Positions 1 through 12,300 of a DNA stretch of 31,805 nt are shown here, one piece after another. A model generated the notes under the pieces. The model did not search any database and was not told the origin of the DNA. It worked only from the letters and a program-made list of their open reading frames with translations. Origin of the DNA: Apostichopus californicus (lineage: Eukaryota > Echinodermata > Holothuroidea > Aspidochirotida > Stichopodidae); assembly GCA_020650975.1 (NCBI GenBank), contig JAIPMN010001169.1, forward strand, positions 1-31,805, given 5' to 3'. Every line of letters begins with the position of its first letter. The stretch's first letter is position 1. The position numbers and the translations under genes are program-made.

Positions 1-76
1 TGTATGGGTGGGTGTAGTGTGTAAGCTTTCCAAAAGTAGCACTCAGTCAATAAGAAGACAATAATTCTACAATTAC

Positions 77-327
77 CTTCAGGTCACTAGAGTAATCCCG
101 GAGAGAGCTCTTGTTGTTTTCGTTCAGTCTGTCTCCCTGACTTTCCAGCAGGAACTGACTGTTGTGAACTGCCAGCATGACTGGTTCATGCTGTTGTCTT
201 ATGGTCTCATGAAGGGTCTGAAAGTGATCGCAGACGTTAAGAAAGACAACTCTTAAATCGTCCAACAATTCGACTTGGGATCTTGTTCCAAGTACGACAG
301 GATAGTTCCTGTTGCATTGTGGGAAGA
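77..327 (-). CDS. MACF1/DST-like: E27: rod spectrin repeat, helices B-C, with an apparent one-base frame break
   Basis: The exon is 251 nt, from the strong acceptor gactgttttctag to the donor CTGAAG|gtaatt. In phase 0, as E26 requires, it opens SSHNATGTILSYLEQDPKSN and hits a stop after 24 codons. The other frame continues QVELLDDLRVVFLNVCDHFQ, TLHETIRQQHEPVMLAVHNS, then a helix C-like NENNKSSLRDYSSDLK and reaches the donor in phase 0. The two halves together align well with E25, and an intact exon would be 252 nt, phase 0/0. One base is therefore probably missing near 269-290, by assembly error, polymorphism or true mutation. Confidence 0.75.
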
Positions 328-3300
328 CTAGAAAACAGTCACATTCAAATCAACTATAGTCTAAGGTTATAACTGTATACAACAAATTCATGACAAATGG
401 CAAGAGATATTCAAAACTGCAACTAATTTCTTACCCTTTGTTGTCTTGTCTGTTCGTTAAGGAGTCGTAATTCTTCCTGCATCGGCTGCTGACTGGACAG
501 TTGTGTCTCTGTTTCACTCACCCATTCCAACAGCTTATGCATGTTGTCAATTTTCTCACGAGTCTCCCTCAGTATGTTAGCCTTTTATGTTAGTCGTTTT
601 CAAATACCAGGTGTACATGGTGGCATATGTGAGGTATGGTTAGTAGAGAAACATGGTGGCAGAAGTGGGATGACGAAGTAATAGAACGATAGAGAAAGGT
701 GTGGTGGGTGACAAAGAGAAAACGAGAGAGAGAGAGGGAAGCTGTATGAATATTCATGTGGGATAATTACACCAGAGTACGCATGTTGAATACGTTATGT
801 GATGAGACTGTTGTTACAGTGGACAATTCTGTGGGCGGTAACAGAGCCAACTTTAGACATCGAGAATTTGGTAATTCATAACCTTTTCCAGATTATGAAA
901 AGTTGTAAGTCTGCATCAAAATTTGACACAAACATCAGGATAACTGTAAATCACTATAAATCATACAAACTGCAAGATATATTTTGTTGCCATGTTTGAG
1001 CCGCCAGACAAAATTTGCCATGTCTCATTGCCAGATGATTTCATGGGATGAAAGCACCTTTAGCAAGCCCTTCACTCACCAATTTGGATTCAACCATTCC
1101 TTCCACACCTAAATACACCCACAATGAAGGCTCCATTTACACTTTCACCATTTTATATGTTTCCATGGAAACAATAAATTTGTCTGCAAAGGTTATTTCA
1201 TTCATACAAAATGTTGTTTTGCAATTTGTTTTTGGAATATGAATGTTTCATTTCCACCCAGCAAATAGGGACACCCATTCAATGCTTGACATCTTTCAAA
1301 CAAATCACAATTTTTGCTTTATAAATTAGTAAGTCAACCAATGTCACTGCAAAGGTTGTTGTTATTCCAATCAATATATTTGTACTATAAACAAATGAAG
1401 TGAAATTGTGACCTTTGCATTTCAAATAGTATTGAGTTCCATTGCTTTGTTTTAATTATATATATATATTTGTACATATTGAGACATTATTAAAACCATT
1501 GTTGTTTTAATGAATTGTTAAAGTTAAGCCATCCCAAAGAAGCTGTAATACCAGTGTATATTCCCTGTATAAATATAATTAGAAATTGTGATCAAGTTAA
1601 TAAAGTTACCAATAAAATGTATGCCCATTACCACCACAATTATCCTTTAACATATGGTTAATTATTAAAAGAGTGAAATATGTTTATATAGTATGTGTAT
1701 TTTTAGTAGTGAAAGTCGTGACAATTTGGTATATGAATATCGAAACATTATTTCAATTTCTTCAATAACATACATTAATATGTGCTTAAACTTTATAATC
1801 AAAATGTAACTATGCAATGCAAAATTGAAGAATATGTTGTCATCATGTTGAAGTAATAAAAGATAAAACAAAAGTTTGTTATTACAACTGTAACTAACAT
1901 GACTAAAGTTTGAAGTATGCCCCTCATGGGAATAAACATTTTTTTTGTGCACTTTTTGAGTAAAATTTTCACAATCTAAAATTCATCTTATCTAATTCTA
2001 GAATAGCTCTTTAGTTTTACTCAATCTTGTCTCAGTGCTTTCATTAATCTTGAAAATAATCTATGGCCACTGTTGATTGGACAAGCAAATGATATCCCAA
2101 TTTGCATATTGATATCTTATGTTTATTTTTTCAAAGGCAATACTCGTGGTACATGCTCTTTTAATGGCCAATCAAAACATTGATTTAATCCAAACAATTC
2201 ACCTCAACACTTCAGACAAAAATGTTTGCAAACATCACCAACAATTTTTGAATCCTGAGAGAGTCAACATACTTCAAAGAACCACAAATCAGAGAGTTTA
2301 CAGTTGTAATAACTGGAAGAAAGTAAATGTAAGACAAATGTTTCTCTGTTTCCTTTGTATACCTGATCTTCCATTCTTCTCAGCCAATCCTGAGTCTTGT
2401 AGTTGGTCTTGTCAAAGTTTGACCTGAGCTCATAGATGCCTCTCTGCATCAGATCCTGCTGCTCAGGACCTAATCTGTCCTTGTGTTCCCTGAGGAACAT
2501 CTCCAGGCTGCTGATGAGCTCGTCAACCGAGGATTTGTTATCCGTCAGGTCCTTTTGCAAATTCTGAGAAAGGAGAAACCAAACTTTCGATTAAACAAGA
2601 CTGTATGTTCAGTCATCGAATATAAATGTTTACTTCGTCGTGAGGAGCATATCAGTTGAACAATTCTAGATGGATAGCTGAGTAGTGCACAAGTTATGAA
2701 AACTGCAGGCAATATTTATAATTGCAGTTAGTCACTGCTCAGGAACAATGGAGGAATCAAATTCAAACTAAAGTGTCCATAAAGAACTTTGGTGTTGTAC
2801 AGCCACACTCAGACCTTTGCATTGTGCGATGAATGACACCCCCACCACATGAAACTGAAATTAACATTTGGTGTTTCTATTTTTGGGATCACACCAGAGA
2901 TTATTTTGTAGCTTTTGGCTGCTTCATTTCACCAGTATGCAAAGCTGAGAGAAGACACAGCTGTGAACTGATTCTGTGGGATGATGCAATGTCTTCATAA
3001 GAAGAATAAACGGGTAACTTCACTTGCATACTATACTTTATGTATTTATTTATATTACCTTCATATCACTGAGTTGACCTTCTAAGGTGTGTAAGTCTGT
3101 ACTGACAGAACTCTGAGAGTCCAGCTGTGATTGGACACCCGACAACCAATCAGTGAGTGACTCCAGAGATCGAAGCTTGACACCTAGGAGACGGGAGAGG
3201 TTCAGGTAGGCCTCCAACTCTTCCTCTCTGAAGCTCAGTTTGACACCAAGAGCATTGTACCTTTCCACAACCTTGGTCACTGTCCTCTGGCTTTCCGATT

Positions 3301-6300
3301 CATCTGGAAATAGTGCAACATCGATTTGATGTGAAACAAATGTTATAACACATGAATAGCTGCTACTTCATAAAACTTGAGAAAATAACTTCAAGGGAAT
3401 GGACATGAACATTTCAGTACATAAGCATACACTTCTAATTCAGGATTCGAAATTAGAGCCAATTCTCACATTTTCTCTCCCTTTGTATTTGAATATTAAT
3501 ATAAAGATATGGTTGACTTACACAAAACAAATATCAGCAAACAGGCTGATGATAATAAGTGATATTGATGTAGCATGGAATAGTTGTGTGTTTTTGATGA
3601 GTAAATAATCTACTGGATACAACACATGAAAGAATATTGAAATCACTTCCTTTCCAATAAAGTCTTTCTGTTGTTAGCAAATAATTAGACTTTTGGTATA
3701 TTTTGATATGTTTTATAAATTTTATTTTTAAGAAAGTTAGCAAAATTCAAGAGTGCATAATCTAGATATTCACCATCAAAGTAGTAAGAAGTCTGCTGTC
3801 TTTCATCCATTCGAGAGCTGGCCACAAACTTCCTCCCACGGTCCCTTGGGGAAAGGGCAAGGCTTGACCTCAATGGAGCCTTACTCAGAGGTGAGGTGCC
3901 CTCTCTGGTAACGATGTCAAAGTGGCGTCCAAGTTTCTGTACTTCATCGATGTTTGGCTTATAGCCTTTGTACTCTTGATGAAGGGGCTGTAAAGGGAGG
4001 TTAAAAGAAAGATGCATTGAAAACATATACATACACTGAAACACACACATCCTCACTGGTAGATAATGGTGACCTGTAATGTCTACTTTAGCAATTAATC
4101 AATCAATACTCCACTTCTTGATCTTAAATCCACCCATGACTGATCAATCAGAAACCTTCTTATCTATAGCTATTACATTTGGATATTGATGGTACCTGTA
4201 CCTACAATATCAATAATTATCAATCCTTCATTTACAATAATAATCTATCAATCACAGATATTCTCACCTCCAGTTGTTGTATCTGTATGTTGATGGTACC
4301 TGTTTCTATAATATCAATAATTATTAATCAATTAATCCATCCTTCACTTACAATAATAATCTATCAATCACAGATCAATATATTCTCACCTCCAGTTGTT
4401 GTATCTATATGTTGATGGTACCTGTTTCTACAATATCAATAATTATTCATCAATTAATCAATCATAGATCAATATATTCTCACCTCCAGTTGTTGCATCT
4501 GTATGTTGATGGTACCTGTTTCTACAATATCAATAATTATTCATCAATTAATCAATCACAGATCAATATATTCTAACCTCCAGTTGTTGTATCTGTATGT
4601 TGATCGTCTCTGTATCTCTTGCAATGGGCTTCAACTGACTGCACCTATCCTCCATGCCGTCCAGCCAGCCGTTTGATGAGCGTACTCTCTCATCAAATGC
4701 CAGGAAGGCCTTGTTCCTTTCCTCCCATTGCTGCTGGCGTTGAGACAAGACCCCTTCCAGACCCTTCCAGTTCTGACTGACATTCTCCAAGATATCAGAG
4801 ATGTAGGTCACTTCATTCCTGCGGTCCTGCATCAGTTCTTGGCCCACGGATTGTATATTCTGGTACTGAGCCTGGTGACCCTCCACCTGGTGTTGAATCT
4901 CCTGTAAGAATCACAAACATAGAATCAATAGAAGAGCTTAGATATTAACGTTATCAAATTTTATTAACACTATGAATATTCTATTTATTTTCTAATTATA
5001 TCTGTCCTTATTTGGAGATAATTATGACTAATTCTACAAGTGATTCAGAGAAATTTCAAAATAACTGGAAGGGAAGACATTCTTTACAGTCACCCTCACT
5101 CAGACATTAATTAAATAATCAAACTTTGGGAGACAAAATGCTTTCCCAATATTATCCACAAGATTGGATATCCATAACAGTAAGAAAAATTAGCTGAAGT
5201 CTGTTTCCGAACAAAGGCAAATATGTTTTGTTTTCAAAGTTTAATCATTTTCAAATTTCAAGCTAATATCAATATACTAATTTTGAAATGATTTAACGTT
5301 GTTTACAACTATTACCTGGAGACGGCTTCCTAGTTCTGGTAGGTCCATCCTCATCAGGTCACGTGACTCCATGAATTCAAATAAGGGGAGGAGCCAATCC
5401 TCCAGTTCTCCGACCATCTCGAGAAATTGGACCATCTTATCAAGGAGGGTATTCAGGTAGTCCTTGCGATCCCGGGCCCTGACGATGACCTTTTCAAAGC
5501 GAGTGTTTAGGTCGTCTAGTCTCATCTGGATGCTGCGAGCCATCTTGGGGTCGCAGTCTTTGATAAGCTCAGATGAGGAGATGTTCACAGACTCTACGCT
5601 GGGCTTGTGGCTGTCAACGTCAGTTTGAAGCAACTGAGAAGATGAAGGAGAAATTAATATCCTCATAGTTAATATCCTCATAGTTAATATCCTCATAGTT
5701 AATATCCTGATAGTTAGAGTCATAGAATAAACAATGCAATTCATACAATTCTCATGTTAAAATCTGTGGCACCAGCTGTTAGCAGTCATGTACCAAAGGG
5801 AACATTAGTCCCTCTCCCCACCCACACCACCCACCCCTCCAACCCCACCACAAAGTCAAACTTGATGTAAACTAACCTTGTGCTGCTGTATCTGTTCAAC
5901 AAGAACGTTCTTCTTGATCATCATCCTGGTATGGTCGAGTTTGTCAAAGGTGTTTTCCTTCTCCTCCAGCCAGATCAAGAGACTATGTAGACTGTCTTGG
6001 AGACTCAGACACTGCATGCGTGTTGTCTGCAATGTGTTGCTACGCTCTCCAATCTGACGTTCCAGGCGACTGTACCGTTCCTTGATGTCGACTACCAAGG
6101 AAATGAAAGAGAAGAAAAATGAAAGGACGTTCCTAGCATTGTTACTACAGTTAAGAGAATGATAACATTGTTACCAAAGTTAAGAATGATAACATTGTTA
6201 CCAAAGTTAAGAATGATAACAATGCCAAAGTTAAGATGATAACATTGCCTAATAAGTTTCCTGAGTACATTTGACAAGGTTTAGTGTAGATGTACTCTTG

Positions 6301-9300
6301 TGATTACCAATAATGACATTAAAATAAATAAAGATATGATAGATGAGCAGTGTTTGTTGTGACTTACCAATGACTTTCTGTACATCTCCCTTGATGGACT
6401 CTTGGGCATCAGCAAGGTCCTTACCAGCCTCCTTAGCTACTTCAACATCCTTAGAGTGGCTGATGACATCATCGTTGAATGTCTGCTTGGAAAAAAGGAA
6501 AGGAAAAATAACTAAGCTGCCCCAAATTGATGTGATGCCCTCCGCCTTACACACTAATCTGCTCGCTTGTCTTCCCCATCCCACCACCAGGTGAATGATA
6601 TATCTCAAAGATGGTAAACAAACTGGCAAGCTTGTTTAAATTAAATACACAGAAAGAAGTAAACCAATTAACAACCTGTTTATAAAAATGACAGCAAATT
6701 TGACAGAAAGCCATCATCACTTCTCTGCATTAAACCCTCCCCCAACCTATCAACCCTCCCCCATCCCCTCCCAATGAATATTACAACTGTGGACATACAA
6801 GTGTAGTTTGCAATTCTCAGAATTAAATGGGAATTGTTCATGACAATATTCTCATAAAACTCCAAGAACAACAAAGCACCTATATATTCTTCTCTATTTG
6901 AATACTTTGGACACCAAAGTTTGGGACACCAAAGTATATGCAATTTAAAGAAAAATATCAAATTTCAAGGAATCAAATTTCTCACCCTGAGTTTGTCGAT
7001 TTGCTGTTGTACAGCTAGTGGCTCGGCAGCGATTGGTTCCTGTAGCAGGCGTGCCAGCTCGTTCTCTGCAGAGTGAAGCCATGATCGCACAGAGGTCGTA
7101 GTCTCATTGTAGACCTGGTGCTTATGGATGAGATCTTGGAGGCTCTGGTAGGTCTGGTCGCCACGCACTTGAAGACGGTCAAAGGCCTCGTTCAGCCTGG
7201 CTAATCTTTCACGGACCACATTTGAGTCCGGCGCCTCTGTGAAGGTGCGATTAAACTGACGTGGGAGTGCGCTGGTTCTGAATTCAGTCAGCACAGCTTT
7301 GTAGGACTGAAAATGAGTAACAAAAAATGGAGATCAAGTTTTGACATGGGTATTGCAAATTTTAGGACTGTAACACACTTTGGATTCAACACTTACCACA
7401 ATTATTTTATTTTACCACTTCCTTGATTGACTCTTAAAGACATATATATACATAAATATATATATATAATAAAAGTGAAATGATGTAAAATGTAAAACAT
7501 GTATAATGATGAGAATTGGGGGGGGGCAGGGGCAGTACAGCTCTAGAAATCAGGGTCAAATTGGTAGCCTGGGAAATATGGGATAAAGGATAATGTATTG
7601 ACATTTTCATAATGTACTTAGGAAAAAATAAAAACCACCAAAATAGGCCAGATGACATTGTTGTCCCCAGGACCCAACAGTGCTATTGAGTTCAAGGGGC
7701 TAAGAGACCTGTTACAGGCTCTACCATGTTACAATAAAAACAACACATTAAATATAGAATACAAACCAGCAATGTTTAACTTAGCTTACAGTTATAATGT
7801 TATGTATCTTCACTCCTACTTGTCTTTGAGAAATGAACTTGAACTAACCTTGCCATGATTGAGAAAGCTCTGTCCTTCAGAAGAGATACCATTCAGTTGA
7901 TCTCTGTGGCTGTTGATGTCTGTCATGAGAGACTGAACCTGGTTGCTCTGTTTGTTCAGAACGTTGATGTCCTTTCCGGCATCGCGGTACAAGCCCTCAA
8001 TGGTATCATGGGTTCGAGACAGCCAGTGTTCAATGTTAGCGATCTCCTTGTCAAACTTCTTCAGGTATTCCAGTCCAGAGGATAGATGTTCCACCCTAGA
8101 TTCTGATTGGTCAAAGAGACGGTCGTACCTCATGCGCAGGTCTGACACGCTTCGTTGCAAGCTGTCACGGTCCTCACGACTGAGCCTGTCGCTGTGAGCT
8201 TGTTGGAATTGTATGATGCTGTCCACACACTGCTTGACTTTACCACTGTGGGAGTTAATGTCATCCTTCAAAGACTAGAGGGAACAAAGCAAGCAGAGGT
8301 ATGGAATGAATGAGAAGAGATTTAAAAACTGTCTTTCCAAAAGAAGGTGAACTTCTCTTGAATATGAGCAAAACTATCAAATTATACAAGTCCCATCAAT
8401 ACAGGCAGCACATTGCATGCTGTATATAAACCTAGGACATATTCACAGGCTTGGTGGTCAAGGGGGATTGAATGTTTGTGCCTTTAGCCTGTAACTTTAA
8501 ATCCAGAGAGTCAAAGAATATGCAAGTCAACTGATAACGTGCATGTCTATTATTATATTAATTTACCTTCACTTATTCATAGTTGACAATAAGTTGACAA
8601 ACTTTTACAATATGAGGAATAATACAAAACAACAAAAACATATATTAAAGTGTGTTTTAATATATTACTGTGCAGTTTGTCAATCTATTTATCCGTTCTT
8701 ATAAACTATATGTCTGTGTTGTAAATGATGTGCGATTCTCTCTGAAGAAGATCCTGCTGGATCTACAATGAAGCATCACACAATAGAGTTTTTCATCTGT
8801 TGATGATTAGGTATATTACCTTCATCTTATTGAGCTGTTCGCTGAGTGGTTGTACCAGCTCACTCTGAGGTTGGGCTGATCCCATGGCGTGTTCTGTCTC
8901 TGACACCCACGACAACAGGTCCTGGAGGATGTTGACCTGTTCACGGTAACGGCGCTCAAGGATAGACTGTGAATGCAAAGACATCCCACGTAACAGGAAT
9001 TTACAAATTAGATTCTGACATGGATGTGTGGCAATTGATTCTTTCATTTACTCACCATTTGTGGATTTAATCTACAAAGCGATCAGTGACATTGCTTACA
9101 TCCAAACAAGTCTCAACAAAAAAACAAAAGTAATACATTTCTTTTTCAACTCAAGTCTTGTAAAGCAGATTTGAAATGAATTTTTTTTGGACCTTCTACA
9201 AAACTTCTATATTTCTTGCATTTAATTTAATACCACTACAACACTCAACTCTACTCAACACATTCAGTCTACCCTATTAGCTTGCTTCTCTCCACCCTAC

Positions 9301-12300
9301 TCAATACCTCTTCCAGGACCTACTGCTTGCATCTCTCCTACCTACTCAACGCATCCACCTAACCTACTGCTTGCATCTCTCCTCCCTACTCAACTCATCC
9401 ACCCTACCCTACTGCTTGCATCTCTCCTCCCTAATCAACTCATCCACCCTACCCTACTGCTTGCATCTCTCCTCCCTACTCAACTCATCCACCCTACCCT
9501 ACTGTTTGCATCTCTCCTCCCTACTCAACTCATCCACCCTACCCTACTGCTTGCATCTCTCCACCCTACTCAACTCATCCACCCTACCCTACTGCTTGCA
9601 TCTCTCCTCCCCTTGCTGCATTGTTTACATTTATCTCTTAATCTGATGAGTTATGATGACACTAACCAGCTCATCCTTCTCTTTATGCAGTCGACCTAGA
9701 GATGTCTGGAGATTGTTCAGTCTTTGCTCTGCGAGAGATGTGATCTGGTCAAATGTTGATCTCAGACCGTGGCTCTTAGTGGTCAGTTCTTGTTCTTGTT
9801 CAGGTTTCAGGTTTTTGTCTTTGTTGTTTTTCATGAAGAGTTCCGCTTTGCTTATGGCATCGTTGATCCCGTCTTTCTGATTGACAATCTCTTCCAGGAA
9901 AGTCTTATGTTAAGGAGGTGACCAAAAACAAAGATATTTACAACAACATAAACAACATACAACATAAAGAAGTTACTATATCAGAGAACATTTCATTTTG
10001 CTAATAACATAAACACAGAAAGAGATGGATTACATAGAGGAACAGCATATCACTCTGTTACATAAAGTTATTTTAATATTATTCGGTATGTAAAAACATA
10101 CACACAACACTGTACATGATGTGATGCCAGCACTTTACCATGATCACAAGCTCTACTACTCTTTCAGAATAATACCAAAAGTGAATAATTTCTGGTTGTT
10201 AATCTTTTCCAAAATGTACATTTTCATCATCCTTCCCCTTCTCTCTCCACCCACCTTCTTTTAAGCTCCCATGCCCCCCCTCTCCCCCTCCCCCGCACCC
10301 TTCTTCTTTGATCCAATCACTCCTGGCCTCATATTCGATCTTACACCCCCCCACACTTCTTCTTCCATCCAATCACTCCTGGCCTCATATTCGATCTTAC
10401 CCCCNNNNNNNNNNCTCCTAGCCTCATACTGTATTTGATCTTACCCCCCCCCCCCACCCTTCTTCTTTGATCCAAACACTCCTGGCCTCATCTTACCCTG
10501 TGCTTTTCCAGTTGGAAGGTCAGGGTTGGTATGTCTTTGCTGATTGGTTCTAGGTTGCTCAGTTTCTGGGAGGTGATACTAGCCCAATACATCAGATCGC
10601 TGACCACTTGGAAGACACTGCGGTATTCACGGTCAAAGTCCGCCTGTCGGGAATAAGACGGGAAAGATGGTAATGACTAAAGAAAGAAGCTAAGATGAAG
10701 AGCACATTAATGCAGGTTAGATATGAATATTCATTGAGGATGTATATTCAATCACATACAGAATAAATATGCATGGTGATTTGATTGAGAAAGGAGATTG
10801 AACCTGATTAAGTTAACCTTTCTCTGACACATTAAACCTTTGAAAACCAGTTAATAAATGTATTTGGTAAATCTTTCACCAGAGAGGGTCAGTCTTCTGT
10901 AAACTACTACACATTCAAGATGACAGACTGCTTCGTCTCTGATGAGCAAGCCTGGGCAGCATATTAAGGATTGTATCAATGAAGTGATCAAATCTTGTAT
11001 TAACTTCTCTCTGTTGATGAGGAAAGAGAAGATATTTGACAGTGTCAATAAAGATGTAACTTGACCGGTTCAATCTCCCTACCAATGAATCTTCTCTGCC
11101 ATACATCGCAGGATACGCCCTAACATCATCCATTTCACTCAAGGCTTCCTTTACTCTGTGCCTGACGAAACTTGCGTCACCCATGACAACACTCGGTAAA
11201 TCAAAATAATACTCCGACCGAGTAGATGGGTTTCCACCCAAGTCAAAGACGGCCTTGCTGGTGTGAACCTTGTCTGGTTCATCTGAGCTTTTCTTGTCCG
11301 GCGGACGATACAACCACGGTTTGCTCTGTGCTTCGGACATTTCTTGCCAATCATTCATTCTAGGGTTTGTTGGATTAGGTTGGCTCGATAAAGTTTTCCA
11401 TTGACTCGCTGTTATGTCAGGTTCCTCCGGCAGCTGAGATGGTGCAACCTTCTCCACTTTGGCATCTTTGGAAGAAGAAGAAGGTACTCCTGAGGTTGGT
11501 GGCTTATCATCCATCCCTCGGCTCTCGACCCCAAAGTTGATCTCCATTTTGTACAAGGGCGAAGGCTCTACCTCAGCAGGGTTCTTCTTCCTGGCTTTCA
11601 CAGTTTTCAGTTTTTCAGATTTTGTGGTGGACGTCTCCTCACGTCTTCCGGGATCTTCTCCCGGTCCTTTGCGAAACACTGTCCTAGTGACTGTTGACTT
11701 TTTGCTGAAGGAGGTGACTTGAGTTTTGACTGGGAGTGGTGGTATTACCAGCTGTCAGAGAGAGACAAATTGTAACACAGTAGATGAGAGATGGAATCAA
11801 AGGTTCATAATATGAAATACAGAATCATCCAAACAACAATTTAGTCTCAAACTGTGCTTGTGCTTCATTCCTTTCTTTTTTCTCCTTTTTTTTTTCCATC
11901 GGATTTAAATTTTTGGAATGTTTGAACAGCCAAATTAACCAACAGAACCTACAACATAAATCATAAGCAGTTTTGAGAGAGAAGTCAGCAAAGTGTCCAA
12001 AGCTAGTCAAAATACAATTCCAACAGTTTAAGATCCCCCCTCAACTCACCCACCTACCCACCCCCACCCCCCCCCCACCACCAGAAATTATTATCACAGG
12101 AAGGTAAATACATGTTTGAATCAACTTGATTAGATCATAAATATATCATTGCCCAGACACATTCCATTGTAGAAGTAAACACATTTAAAGGCAAATTTCA
12201 ATGATGTAAATACTTTTGACTAAATTTACTTTACTATTTGTGAATTTCAAAGGAAATCATTTTCTAAAAATGAGGTAAGGATTACTTACATACTAACATG

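Larger units (their letters stand above)
9904..10496 (-). other. Intron E14-E15
   Basis: The first 200 bases after the E14 donor are the repeat array with the N gap; the remainder is A/T-rich with nothing recognised. The acceptor is cctccttaacataag. Confidence 0.75.

Noticed and set aside
4184-4612. Possible CRISPR-like array (regular 94-base spacing)
   Set aside because: The genome is clearly animal, the whole unit is repeated without unique spacers, and the unit derives from the E22 exon end.
5640-5744. Open frame with ILTMR repeats continuous with E21
   Set aside because: A strong acceptor (cttctcag) separates it from E21, E20 joins E21 in phase at 5633, and the peptide is just the 15-nt intron repeat.
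9371-9646. Plus-strand open frame with HLSSLLNSSTLPYC repeats
   Set aside because: It is the translation of a 45-bp intronic minisatellite; no splice sites or coding character outside the repeat.
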